Part shown: piece after piece, positions 1-7,727 of the stretch
Position numbering within the stretch: the first letter of the stretch is position 1
Layout of the letters: each line of letters starts with the position of its first letter
Assembly (NCBI GenBank): GCA_900553695.1
Contig: USEM01000002.1
Span: 10,951 to 74,950 of the forward strand
Direction of reading: 5' to 3'
Source: an uncultured Clostridium sp.
Lineage (GTDB): Bacteria; Bacillota; Clostridia; TANB77; CAG-508
DNA length: 64,000 bases
Made by a program: the position numbers and the translations under genes
The notes under the pieces: generated by a model
Seen by the model: only the letters and a program-made list of their open reading frames with translations
What the model was told of the DNA's origin: nothing
Database searches by the model: none

Positions 1-1086
1 CAATCTTTAAAACAAGCTCTTGCAAATTCTTGTAACCCATCTTTTATACAATTAGGTTTAAAAATTGGAGCTCCTACTTTATTTAAATATTATAATGCTT
101 ATGGCTTACTTTCAACTACAAATTCTGATTTTTATGGAGAACAAAATAGTATTTTTTATAATCCTAAATCTATAAGAAAATTCGAACTTGCAACAATGTC
201 TTTTGGCCAAGGAATAAACATTACACCATTGCAACTTGTAACAGCTGTTTCTGCCATTGCAAATGAAGGCGTTTTAATGAAACCTAGAATTGTTGATAAA
301 ATTGTTGATACAAATACAGGTAGCGTAACAACACCAGACCCTATTCGTGTAAGACAAGTTGTTTCTAAAAAAACTGCTAATGAAGTTATGGATATGTTAG
401 ATTATGCAGTAAGTAGTGGAACTGGTAAATATGCTGATGTTAAGGGATATTCAATAGGTGGAAAATCTGGTACATCTGAAAACCTTGGACAAGGTGATGG
501 AACTTATGTTGCTTCATTCTTGGGTCTTTCACCTACTGTTAATACACAAGTTGTTGTACTAGTTGCGTTATACAACCCACAAGGTAAATCTTTCCAAGGT
601 GGAGAAATTGCAGGACCTGTTGTTGGGCAAATATTGTCTGAGGTTTTACCTTATATTGGTGTTGCTTCAAGTAATACAGATAGTTCTAATTATAAAACCA
701 AAACTATGCCAGACTTAAAAAATAAAACTATTGCAGAAGCTCGTACACTTTTAGAATCTTATGGTTTTAGAGTTCATATAGATAGCTCTGTTCAAGATAC
801 TGACCTTGTAACAAACCAAATGCCAAAAAAGGGTGCGCAGTTACTTGAAAATGCAGATGTATTCTTATATACTCAAACCTCAAATGTTGCTACATCTGTT
901 GTAGTGCCAAACTTTAAGGGCATGTCGGTTTCAGAAGCACAAAATGTTGCATTAGAAAGCAACTTAAATATTTCGCTTGATGGTTCTGGAATTGTAATTA
1001 GCCAAGATATTGCTGCTGATTCGCAAATTGAAATTGGAAGTGTAATAAACTTAACATTAAAGAGCCAATTAAATGGTGGTTGGTAA
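1..1086 (+). CDS. Penicillin-binding protein (class B, SpoVD/FtsI-like), C-terminal part with two PASTA domains
   Basis: The frame is open from the first base of the window, so the start and most of the protein lie outside. About 361 residues are visible. Near the left edge is the second transpeptidase motif (SxN, seen as SCN at visible residues 10-12), and the KSG(T/S) motif appears as KSGTSE near visible residue 155. Two PASTA repeats follow, about residues 233-292 and 295-360, and the protein stops right after the second. Class B PBPs with this layout cross-link peptidoglycan strands at the division septum or in the spore cortex (SpoVD). Which of the two cannot be decided without the N-terminus. 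The gene converges on lgt and shares a bidirectional hairpin terminator with it. Confidence 0.88.
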   Translation, partial: QSLKQALANSCNPSFIQLGLKIGAPTLFKYYNAYGLLSTTNSDFYGEQNSIFYNPKSIRKFELATMSFGQGINITPLQLVTAVSAIANEGVLMKPRIVDKIVDTNTGSVTTPDPIRVRQVVSKKTANEVMDMLDYAVSSGTGKYADVKGYSIGGKSGTSENLGQGDGTYVASFLGLSPTVNTQVVVLVALYNPQGKSFQGGEIAGPVVGQILSEVLPYIGVASSNTDSSNYKTKTMPDLKNKTIAEARTLLESYGFRVHIDSSVQDTDLVTNQMPKKGAQLLENADVFLYTQTSNVATSVVVPNFKGMSVSEAQNVALESNLNISLDGSGIVISQDIAADSQIEIGSVINLTLKSQLNGGW

Positions 1087-1088
1087 AA

Positions 1089-1117
1089 CAAAAAAGGGGT
1101 TATCCCCTTTTTTTGTT
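1089..1117. terminator. Bidirectional terminator between the PBP gene and lgt
   Basis: A hairpin with AAAAGGGG and CCCCTTTT arms around a short loop is flanked by A and T runs, so it can serve both converging genes. The predicted lgt stop codon lies in its loop. Confidence 0.8.
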
Positions 1118-1881
1118 CTTTATATATAAACTTGCTCCGAATAATTAGAATTACAAAAGATACAAGTTGCGAAATTCTAATAGGTCCAAGCATTAAGCTA
1201 TCTGTTCTTAAGCCTTCTACTATTAGCCTTTCTAGTCCATACATCATACAGTAAATATATGTTAGCTCTCCTGAAAATTTTCTGCTTTTCCCTTTTTTCA
1301 TTAATACAATAAATATAATAAATGTTGCAATAGATTCGTAAAGAAATGTTGGATGAACTTCTACATATTTATTTGCTTCATATATGCCCATTCTCCAAGG
1401 AAGCGTGGTTTCTACTCCATATGCTTCAATATTTGCAAAATTCCCCCATCTTCCTATTGCCTGCCCTAATGCCAGTGCTGGTGCTAAATAATCTAGCAAA
1501 TCTAAAATGTTTATTTTTCTCTTTTTGCAAAATACAATGCAAGTAATAATTCCTCCTATAATGCCTCCATATATTGCTAGACCACCTGTTCGTATGTTGA
1601 AAATTTGCATTGGGTTTTTAATAAAGTATTTTAAATCAAACATCACATAATATAATCTTGCAGATATAATTGATATTGGAATTAGTAAAATAAGAAGGTC
1701 TATTATATCTTCAAATTTAATTCCAAATAAACCGGTCTTTCTTCTTAAAAATTAGTATTCCCATGGCAATTGCTGATGTTATTAATAGAGCATACCAATA
1801 AATATCTATTCCTAATATTGTAAAGGCAACGGGGTCAATATTAAGTTTTAAATTAAGTGCTGGAAAAGACACTAAGTCCAA
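1100..1881 (-). CDS. lgt: Prolipoprotein diacylglyceryl transferase, needing two +1 shifts at CGG
   Basis: Lgt transfers diacylglycerol from phosphatidylglycerol to the lipobox cysteine of prolipoproteins in the membrane. The signature region GGLAIYGGIIGG, the GQAIGRWGNF block and HPTFLYES are all present. The gene lies in three frames. It starts at a TTG (1881) with GAGAGGAG upstream, overlapping the end of pgi. Codon 50 is CGG; dropping its C gives glycine and continues as LFGIKFEDIIDLL, a typical Lgt segment. A second CGG at 1137-1139, again read as GGA, continues as ASLYIKNKKRG and stops in the terminator loop. The joined product is 259 residues, the normal family length. Without the second shift the frame would run on antisense into the PBP gene. 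Lgt identity is certain; the shift mechanism is inferred. Confidence 0.9.
1137..1139 (-). other. CGG +1 shift site 2 in lgt (CGGA)
   Basis: Zero frame reads ATT CGG AGC. Skipping the C gives ATT GGA GCA and a short, normal Lgt C-terminus that ends at the terminator. Confidence 0.85.
1732..1734 (-). other. CGG +1 shift site 1 in lgt (CGGT)
   Basis: Zero frame reads GAC CGG TTT and stops four codons after the CGG. Skipping the C gives GAC GGT TTA TTT GGA and joins exactly to the conserved remainder of Lgt. Confidence 0.87.
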
Positions 1882-1899
1882 GTTTTTTTGCTCCTCTCT

Positions 1900-3222
1900 T
1901 TATTTTTCTACTTTTTTATCTTCAAACCCAGGTTTTCCAAGTAGTCTGAACATGTTTTTCTTATATGCTTCAACACCTGGTTGATTAAATGGATTTACTC
2001 CTAAAACTTTCCCAGATACTGCACAAGAAAGCTCAAAGAAATATATAAGTTCTCCTAAATTTTCTTCATCTAATTTTTCCATTGTAAGCATTATGTTTGG
2101 AACATTTCCTTCAACATGTGCTTCAACTGTAGCTTCCATTGCTTTTTTATTTACGTAGTCCATTGTTTTATCTGCTAAGTAATTTAATCCATCTATGTTA
2201 TCTGCATCTTTTTTTATTGTAATATCTGTATTTGGTGTTTCAATATTAATTACTGTTTCAAATAAATTTCTTTCTCCTTGTTGTATGTATTGACCTAAAG
2301 AATGCAAGTCTGTAGTAAAAGTAACACCTGCTGGGAAAATGCCTTTTTCTTCTTTTCCTTCACTTTCTCCATATAACTGTTTCCACCATTCTGTTATATA
2401 TTGCATTTTAGGTTCGTAATTTACAAGTATTTCAGTTGTTTTGCCTTGTTTATATAAAATATTTCTTGCAACAGCATATTGATAGCATTCGTTATATTTT
2501 AATGAACTTTCATTATACTTGTCTTCTGCTTTTTTTGCTCCACTCATTAATTTATCTATATCAATTCCTGCTACTGCAATTGGAAGTAGACCAACAGCTG
2601 TTAAAACAGAATATCTTCCACCTATATTATCTGGTATAACAAATGTCTCATATTCTTCTTCATTTGAAAGAGTTTTAAGAGCTCCTCTTTCTTTATCTGT
2701 TGTAACATATATTCTACGTCTTGCCTCGTCAGTTCCATATTTAGATTCCAAAAATTCTCTAAAAATTCTAAATGCAATAGCTGGCTCGGTTGTAGTTCCA
2801 GATTTAGAAATAACATTTATTGAAAGGTCTCTATTTCCAATACATTCAAGTAAGTCGTTCAAATAATTAGGGCTCATATTATTTCCAACGAAAAATATTT
2901 GTGGTGTTTTTCTATTTGGATTTATGTTATAAAATGTATTAGTTAAAGCTTCTATAACAGCACGTGCACCTAAATATGAACCACCTATACCAATAACTAC
3001 AAAAACCTCTGAATCTTTTTTAATCTTCTTTGCTGATTTTTTTATTCTTTCAAACTCTTTTTTATCATAGTTTGTAGGCAAATGAAGCCAACCTGCGAAT
3101 TCGTTTTCATCATCTGCAATGCTATGTAATTCTTCATGTATTTTTTCAACTTTCTTGTTAAATTTTGTAAATTCCTTTTTATCAATTCCTGCTTTTTCTA
3201 GTGTTACTTTAATATTTGACAT
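1900..3222 (-). CDS. pgi: Glucose-6-phosphate isomerase
   Basis: Interconverts glucose-6-phosphate and fructose-6-phosphate in the cytoplasm. The 440-residue length fits the bacterial family. Visible motifs are GIGGSYLGARA (about 78-88), the first family signature IGGRYSVLTAVG (about 201-212) and the second, VLGVNPFNQPGVEAYK, near the C-terminus. The ATG is preceded by a clear AGGAGG. The gene is followed directly by lgt, whose ribosome-binding site overlaps the pgi stop, so the two are probably co-transcribed. Confidence 0.97.
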   Translation of the reverse strand: MSNIKVTLEKAGIDKKEFTKFNKKVEKIHEELHSIADDENEFAGWLHLPTNYDKKEFERIKKSAKKIKKDSEVFVVIGIGGSYLGARAVIEALTNTFYNINPNRKTPQIFFVGNNMSPNYLNDLLECIGNRDLSINVISKSGTTTEPAIAFRIFREFLESKYGTDEARRRIYVTTDKERGALKTLSNEEEYETFVIPDNIGGRYSVLTAVGLLPIAVAGIDIDKLMSGAKKAEDKYNESSLKYNECYQYAVARNILYKQGKTTEILVNYEPKMQYITEWWKQLYGESEGKEEKGIFPAGVTFTTDLHSLGQYIQQGERNLFETVINIETPNTDITIKKDADNIDGLNYLADKTMDYVNKKAMEATVEAHVEGNVPNIMLTMEKLDEENLGELIYFFELSCAVSGKVLGVNPFNQPGVEAYKKNMFRLLGKPGFEDKKVEK

Positions 3223-3247
3223 TTGTAAAACCTCCTAAATTTATATT

Positions 3248-3634
3248 TTATACATTTAACATCTTTTGTTTTAGTGCTTCAAATAAGTTTACATATTGAT
3301 TTTTTATTTTATCATAGATTTCTCTTGATGCCTTCTCATCATATGTATGAGCTAAGCTATTTCTTGATACCATCATTTCAATCCATTCTTCTCCATCTTC
3401 AATTATTTGTTGATTAAACCCATTTTGTATAGTTTCTCTAGGACTTCCTGTAATCTCAACTATGCCCATATATTCCATATAGTATTTTATAAGTTTCCAT
3501 GCTAATTCAAAAGTAAACTCAAATCTATGAAGTACGCCATCAACCACCAATTCTGTTGGTTCTTCTTTTAGAGCTTCTTTTAATCTTTCAAAAGCATTAA
3601 AGAAATCCTCTTTTTTTTGTTCTAGCCTATCCAT
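3248..3634 (-). CDS. HEPN-domain protein (HepT-like, nucleotidyltransferase substrate-binding family)
   Basis: A 128-residue helical protein of the HI0074/HEPN family. It carries the RX4HXY motif of HepT-type RNases at R91, H96 and Y98 (RNSLAHTY). It overlaps the end of the upstream MNT gene by eight bases, so the two are translationally coupled. In characterised MntA-HepT modules HEPN is an RNase toxin that the MNT partner inactivates by adenylylation. That function is inferred here from the motif and the pairing. Confidence 0.82.
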   Translation of the reverse strand: MDRLEQKKEDFFNAFERLKEALKEEPTELVVDGVLHRFEFTFELAWKLIKYYMEYMGIVEITGSPRETIQNGFNQQIIEDGEEWIEMMVSRNSLAHTYDEKASREIYDKIKNQYVNLFEALKQKMLNV

Positions 3635-3920
3635 TCAACTTCACTCCTTCTTTTTTTATTGATTCTAATAGTGCTTGTTTCGTTACTTTATTAACAAAAA
3701 CAACATCTATGGTATATGGTATATCAAGAAGATCAAAATCATTTCTAATATAAAATTCCTCCTTCTCTGAAACTCCCCCATAAATTGCAATATCTATATC
3801 TGAGTATTTTTTATATCTGCCTGTGGCTCTTGAGCCAAATATATAGAAATCATAATTATATTTTTTTACTACGTTCATTACCTTTGAATAAACCTCACTT
3901 GATAAACCAAACATTTTCAT
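3627..3920 (-). CDS. Minimal nucleotidyltransferase (MntA-like antitoxin)
   Basis: A 97-residue MNT-fold protein with the Pol-beta superfamily signature: GS at 29-30 followed by DID at 41-43 (GSRATG, then SDIDIA). These residues bind metal and nucleotide. It comes first in the operon and overlaps the HEPN gene. By analogy with MntA it would AMPylate the HEPN partner to keep it inactive. AGGAG precedes the ATG. The pair stands alone between rpsT and pgi. Confidence 0.82.
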   Translation of the reverse strand: MKMFGLSSEVYSKVMNVVKKYNYDFYIFGSRATGRYKKYSDIDIAIYGGVSEKEEFYIRNDFDLLDIPYTIDVVFVNKVTKQALLESIKKEGVKLNG

Positions 3921-3984
3921 ATCTCCTATTTTCTATTACAACATATATATATCATAATTTCAAAAATTATACAATATTAATTAT

Positions 3985-4019
3985 AAAAAAACTGCAACAC
4001 TTATATGTTACAGTTTTTT
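3985..4019 (-). terminator. Terminator downstream of rpsT
   Basis: Hairpin AAAAAACTG/CAGTTTTTT with a further paired inner part, just past the rpsT stop. Confidence 0.75.
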
Positions 4020-4035
4020 GTATTTTCTTTTAAAA

Positions 4036-4296
4036 TTACATTACGTTTAATTTTTTAGCTAAGTTTGATTTTTTTCTTGATGCTGTGTTTTTCTTTATTA
4101 TTCCTTTTGAACAAGCACTATCAATTTTCTTTGTAGCTAGTTTTAAAGCTTCTTCAGCTTTTTCTTTATTTCCTTCTAATACTGCAGCTTCGAATTTTTT
4201 TACAGCTGTTTTGTATTCAGATTTTACCATATTATTTTGTAATGTTTTTGTTTCTATCACACTAACTCTTTTAATTGCTGATTTAATATTTGGCAT
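4036..4296 (-). CDS. rpsT: 30S ribosomal protein S20
   Basis: An 86-residue, lysine- and alanine-rich helical protein that begins MPNIKSAIKRV, as S20 proteins do. It binds 16S rRNA in the small subunit. A strong AAGGAGG precedes the ATG. The gene is monocistronic, with its own terminator, which is usual for rpsT. Confidence 0.96.
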   Translation of the reverse strand: MPNIKSAIKRVSVIETKTLQNNMVKSEYKTAVKKFEAAVLEGNKEKAEEALKLATKKIDSACSKGIIKKNTASRKKSNLAKKLNVM

Positions 4297-4410
4297 TTCT
4301 TAGCACCTCCTTAAAGTCAATCTAAAATTCACTTTTTCTATTGTAACACGTATTTTCAAATTTTGCAAGTATTTAACTTGATTTTTATTGAAATATTGTT
4401 ATTTTTTTAC

Positions 4411-4917
4411 TTATTCTATTGTTTGTTCTTCTTTTGCCTCTTCTTTTTGCTCTAATACAGAGGTACAATGTGGGCATCTTGTTGCATGTATATTAATTTC
4501 TGTAAAGCAGTATGGGCATATCTTTGTTGTAGGCGCTGGTACTACTTCTACGTTTTTGTCTTTTTTTCTTTTTCCAAATTTACCTTTTTTCTTTAATTTT
4601 TTAATTTCTTCTTCTGTTATTGTTTCTAACTTCTTGTTTAATTTATTCATATATCTAACAAATAGGAATATAGAAAAAGCTATTATTAAAAAGTTTATAA
4701 CAGCTGTTATAAAAGAACCATACTTGATTGAGCTATTGCCTAATGTAAATGTAAGCTCTGAAAAGTCCATTTTTCCAGTAAAAATTGTAATTACTGGCAT
4801 AATAATATCATCAACCAAAGATTTAACAATACCTTGAAATGCGCCACCTATAACAACACCAACTGCTAAATCCATTATCTTTCCCTTCATTGCAAATTCC
4901 TTAAACTCTTTCCACAT
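4411..4917 (-). CDS. mscL: Large-conductance mechanosensitive channel MscL with a C-terminal zinc ribbon
   Basis: The first 100 or so residues are a typical MscL: WKEFKEFAMKGKIMDLAVGVVIGGAF at the N-terminus (TM1), a periplasmic loop and TM2 (about 80-100), forming a pentameric tension-gated pore. After the basic cytoplasmic helix come CPYC and CPHC pairs, a four-cysteine zinc-ribbon pattern, and then an acidic tail. Standard MscL lacks this tail. I start the gene at the internal ATG (4917), which has AAGGGGAG at good spacing, giving 168 residues. Confidence 0.93.
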   Translation of the reverse strand: MWKEFKEFAMKGKIMDLAVGVVIGGAFQGIVKSLVDDIIMPVITIFTGKMDFSELTFTLGNSSIKYGSFITAVINFLIIAFSIFLFVRYMNKLNKKLETITEEEIKKLKKKGKFGKRKKDKNVEVVPAPTTKICPYCFTEINIHATRCPHCTSVLEQKEEAKEEQTIE

Positions 4918-4976
4918 ATTATTCACTCCCCTTAACTTATATAATAATACCTGAAAAGTCGAAATTTGTCAATATA

Positions 4977-5005
4977 AAAAAAGATAGGCAAGTTCTGCCT
5001 ATCTA
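4977..5005 (-). terminator. Terminator downstream of the mazF-like gene
   Basis: Hairpin AGATAGGCA/TGCCTATCT with A/T-rich flanks immediately after the MazF-like stop. Confidence 0.75.
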
Positions 5006-5010
5006 TAAAT

Positions 5011-5361
5011 TTAATCTCCAAGTCCAAAGCTTACTCCTAATGCATTATTTATCTGGTTCATTACCTTTCCTTCTTCTATATGACCTATTTTCTCTTTTAG
5101 TCTGCTTTTATCTATTGTTCGTATTTGTTCTGCCAAAATTATGGAATCTGATTTTAGCCCAAAGTCTTCTGATGATAGCTCTATGTGTGTTGGTAATTTA
5201 CTTTTGTTTTGCTGTGATGTTATAGCTGATACTATTACAGTTGGACTATATTTATTTCCTGTATCATTTTGTATTACAAGTACTGGCCTAATTCCTCCTT
5301 GCTCTGAACCTACTACTGGACTTAAATCTGCATAAAACATGTCTCCTCTTTTTATTACCAT
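5011..5361 (-). CDS. MazF/PemK-family mRNA endoribonuclease (NdoA-like)
   Basis: A 116-residue PemK-fold toxin with the conserved N-terminus KRGDMFYADLSPVVGSEQGG and the block RPVLVIQND. MazF-family enzymes cut single-stranded mRNA at short sequences. The start at 5361 is chosen because AGGAGTGAGGG precedes it. An upstream ATG would place that ribosome-binding site inside the gene. No MazE/NdoAI-like antitoxin ORF lies next to it; the upstream gene is a GerS/LolA-like secreted protein. The antitoxin may be elsewhere. Confidence 0.9.
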   Translation of the reverse strand: MVIKRGDMFYADLSPVVGSEQGGIRPVLVIQNDTGNKYSPTVIVSAITSQQNKSKLPTHIELSSEDFGLKSDSIILAEQIRTIDKSRLKEKIGHIEEGKVMNQINNALGVSFGLGD

Positions 5362-5433
5362 TTCCCTCACTCCTGATTTTCTTTTTTGTTTCACATTTTA
5401 AATACAGGTAATAGAGCTTAGGTTTTTCTTATG

Positions 5434-6108
5434 TTATATGTTGCTATCTGTTATTGTTATTGAAAACGCTAATACTTCTTCCTTTGGTATGTTATTAAAT
5501 TCTATCTCATTATATAATATGTAAATTCTAACATTTTGTGTTGTATCTTTAATTTCCATTTTTTCTATCTTGTTTTCATTTTTGTTTATATATAGCGTTT
5601 TTTCCATTGTATATTTATTGTTATTAGAAAGTTTTACTTGTAATGTTACTATTCCATTTTCTTCTTTAATTTCTTTACTCTCGCTTTGTTTATAATCTTC
5701 TATAAATGATGCCAAGCTTAAAATGTTGCTTTCAATATAGCTATAATTCTCATATATCTTTTTTACATTTAAATTAGTATTTTTTATGGTTAAATCTTTC
5801 CCATCATATTGAATTAGTGTTCCTGCAATTCCAGATGGTTCAAGTACTTCTTGGCTATATAAGTTTCCTTCTTTATTGTACTTTTGTTTTACTACATACG
5901 TGTTTTGGTTTTTATTGCTTTTTATTGTTATATTAGCTTTTGCCTCATATGACCCAATATTTAAAATTAAATTTTCAATTTCATCAGCTGATTTATTACT
6001 TATATTATTTCCATTTTTAGAAGTTTTATAATTATTTTTTATTAAAATCACATCTAAAATTAATATTAACACTATTATAAATATAATTATTGTTTTCTTG
6101 AATTTCAA
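5434..6108 (-). CDS. Membrane-anchored GerS/LolA-like protein
   Basis: A 224-residue protein with one N-terminal membrane segment (about 5-24), then a predicted extracytoplasmic beta-rich domain. The spacing of DGKDLTIKN and of the C-terminal strands resembles the outer-membrane-lipoprotein-sorting superfamily that includes germination protein GerS. No lipobox cysteine is visible, so it is probably an N-anchored protein. It starts at TTG (6108) behind AGAAGGGA. It lies just upstream of the MazF-like gene. The family call is by resemblance only. Confidence 0.5.
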   Translation of the reverse strand: MKFKKTIIIFIIVLILILDVILIKNNYKTSKNGNNISNKSADEIENLILNIGSYEAKANITIKSNKNQNTYVVKQKYNKEGNLYSQEVLEPSGIAGTLIQYDGKDLTIKNTNLNVKKIYENYSYIESNILSLASFIEDYKQSESKEIKEENGIVTLQVKLSNNNKYTMEKTLYINKNENKIEKMEIKDTTQNVRIYILYNEIEFNNIPKEEVLAFSITITDSNI

Positions 6109-6173
6109 GCTTAATCATTCCCTTCTATATTTATATTTGTTACAATAATTATATTAAATCACAAAAAAAATAT

Positions 6174-6197
6174 GCAGACCTAAAACTTTAGGTCTGC
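6174..6197 (-). terminator. Terminator downstream of divIVA
   Basis: Hairpin GCAGACC/GGTCTGC just past the divIVA stop. Confidence 0.7.
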
Positions 6198-6204
6198 TTA
6201 AAAA

Positions 6205-6660
6205 TTATTCTTCATCTTCAGCCATATCTTTTATTAATTCTAATTGAGATATAAGCAATGATTCCATTTTTGCTTTATATACGCTAAATTGCTTTTTTAG
6301 TTCATCTAGTTCTTTTTCTTTAATCATAAGTTGTGTGTTAATTTCATCTAGCTTTGTTTTTGCTTGATATTCAGCATCTTTGATTATTTGTTCTGCTTGT
6401 TTCTTTGCAACATTTTGAACCTCATCTGCTGTTTTTTGTGCTATTATAAGTGTATTTTGAAGTGTAGATTCTATATCTTTGTATTGTCCAACATCATTAT
6501 GAAGTTCTTCTGCATTGTCTTTTAATGCTTTATTTTCTTTGTATAATTTTTCATAATCTGCTGTAATTTCATCTAAAAATTCATCTACTTCATCTACGTT
6601 ATATCCATTTACCATTTGTTTTGAGAATTTTTTGTTTTCTATATCTAGTGGTGTTATCAT
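6205..6660 (-). CDS. divIVA: Cell-division initiation protein DivIVA
   Basis: A 151-residue coiled-coil protein. The N-terminal membrane-binding domain is recognisable from ITPLDIENKKFSKQMVNGYN and DEVDEFLDEI. A long coiled coil (about 30-140) follows, with an acidic end. DivIVA marks negatively curved membrane at poles and septa and recruits division and chromosome-segregation proteins. It follows sepF by 12 bases, the usual Firmicute division-cluster order. AGGAGG precedes the ATG. Confidence 0.95.
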   Translation of the reverse strand: MITPLDIENKKFSKQMVNGYNVDEVDEFLDEITADYEKLYKENKALKDNAEELHNDVGQYKDIESTLQNTLIIAQKTADEVQNVAKKQAEQIIKDAEYQAKTKLDEINTQLMIKEKELDELKKQFSVYKAKMESLLISQLELIKDMAEDEE

Positions 6661-6672
6661 TTTTTTGTCCTC

Positions 6673-7146
6673 CTATTTTAACCAAGATACTGATAATTTA
6701 TTTTTTAATTCTTCTCTTGCTAAATCACTTTCTATATCATAATTTGCAGGTGCTATTAAAAATATTGAATTTGATACTTTTTGAATATATCCATCTAATG
6801 CATGTACTGCTCCACTTAAGAAATCTATTATTCTTCTTGCAACATCTTTATTTACATACTCCAAATTAACTATTATTGACTTTTTCTCTTTTAAATAGTT
6901 GCAAATCTCTTCTGATTGTTCGAAAGATGTTGGTTGTGTTATAACCATTTTTACAGATTGAACTTGTGGCATATTTACTATTTTGCTTTTTTTAGAACCA
7001 ATAGATCCAAATATTCCACCTTTTGTTTCTTCATCTTCATCTTTTCCTTCGTCGAATTCGTACACGTCTTCATTTTCAACCTCTTGGTCGTTTTCATTTG
7101 ATAATCCTAAAGCATCTAAAAACTTATTTACTATCGCTACTGCCAT
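6673..7146 (-). CDS. sepF: Cell-division protein SepF
   Basis: A 157-residue protein with an N-terminal amphipathic helix (MAVAIVNKFLDALG), an acidic linker and the C-terminal SepF fold (about 70-155: PTSFEQSEEICNYLKEKKS, then VARRIIDFLSGAVHALDG). SepF polymerises and tethers FtsZ to the membrane. It is co-oriented with divIVA, 12 bases upstream of it, with GGAGG before the ATG. Confidence 0.95.
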   Translation of the reverse strand: MAVAIVNKFLDALGLSNENDQEVENEDVYEFDEGKDEDEETKGGIFGSIGSKKSKIVNMPQVQSVKMVITQPTSFEQSEEICNYLKEKKSIIVNLEYVNKDVARRIIDFLSGAVHALDGYIQKVSNSIFLIAPANYDIESDLAREELKNKLSVSWLK

Positions 7147-7277
7147 TTTTTTATAACCTCCTACACAGTTCCTTAGAAATACATAACTGTATATTATATA
7201 ATTTTTCGAAAAATGTCAATAGTTTTTACAAAAATTACATAAATGAAATATTTTTGTAACATTTTTGTAACATTTAT

Positions 7278-7306
7278 TTGTCTTTGTACATTTAACGTGG
7301 TATAAT
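7278..7306 (+). promoter_or_regulatory. SigA-type promoter of the small gene at 7339
   Basis: TTGTCT, a 17-base spacer and a perfect TATAAT, about 30 bases before a strong AGGAGG. A tandem TTTTTGTAAC sequence lies just upstream. Confidence 0.6.
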
Positions 7307-7338
7307 GAATATGTACAAAATTTTTAGGAGGTTTTTCT

Positions 7339-7617
7339 ATGTCCGTTCTTTCATGCTTGCTTGACTTTTTAAAGTCGCAGGATCTTTCCTCTCTTAGTTC
7401 AGAGGAAATGCGGGAGTATGAAAATTTGCTCATGAATGCAATAACCATTGAGCTTGATTACCCTGAAATTCATACTTACAGAGTGCAAATCTGTAGCTCT
7501 GCATATGTAATTTCGGATAACATTTTGAAATTACTTGCTCAAAACGGTTTTCGAGTTGTTCATGGCACATACCACTCATACCTTGAATGGGAGAAATTCC
7601 TTACCACAAGACTGTAG
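7339..7617 (+). CDS. Small stand-alone protein of unknown function, GC-richer codons, one in-frame CGG
   Basis: A 92-residue protein I do not recognise. It has no signal peptide or membrane segment. It has its own promoter, AGGAGG and terminator, so it is a monocistronic insertion between sepF and a HAD gene. Codons are GC-richer than in the neighbours (TCC, CTT, GAC, TGC). Codon 25 is CGG (7411-7413), followed by a long open frame, so Arg decoding looks intended. If CGG shifted +1 here as in the housekeeping genes, translation would stop seven codons later. Three similar small genes lie at 23.6, 28.0 and 54.5 kb. Confidence 0.75.
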   Translation: MSVLSCLLDFLKSQDLSSLSSEEMREYENLLMNAITIELDYPEIHTYRVQICSSAYVISDNILKLLAQNGFRVVHGTYHSYLEWEKFLTTRL

Positions 7618-7629
7618 CTAATTAGCTAC

Positions 7630-7666
7630 GAAATGGCTAACTTTTTAAGTTAGTCATTTCTTTTTT
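7630..7666 (+). terminator. Terminator of the small gene at 7339
   Basis: Hairpin GAAATGGCTAAC/GTTAGTCATTTC followed by a T run. Confidence 0.8.
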
Positions 7667-7675
7667 ATGTAAAGT

Positions 7676-7704
7676 TTTACATTTTCTCCATTTTATGGTA
7701 TAAT
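7676..7704 (+). promoter_or_regulatory. SigA-type promoter of the HAD phosphatase
   Basis: TTTACA, a 17-base spacer and TATAAT, with the ribosome-binding site TTGGAGG close downstream. Confidence 0.65.
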
Positions 7705-7727
7705 ATTAGATGTTGGAGGTATTAGAA

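Noticed and set aside
873..1099. Extension of the lgt reading frame antisense into the PBP gene
   Set aside because: It reads through the terminator and the PBP coding sequence. The second CGG shift gives a normal Lgt end instead.
4388..4837. Long plus-strand ORF opposite mscL
   Set aside because: It is the antisense shadow of the clear MscL gene and has no ribosome-binding site.
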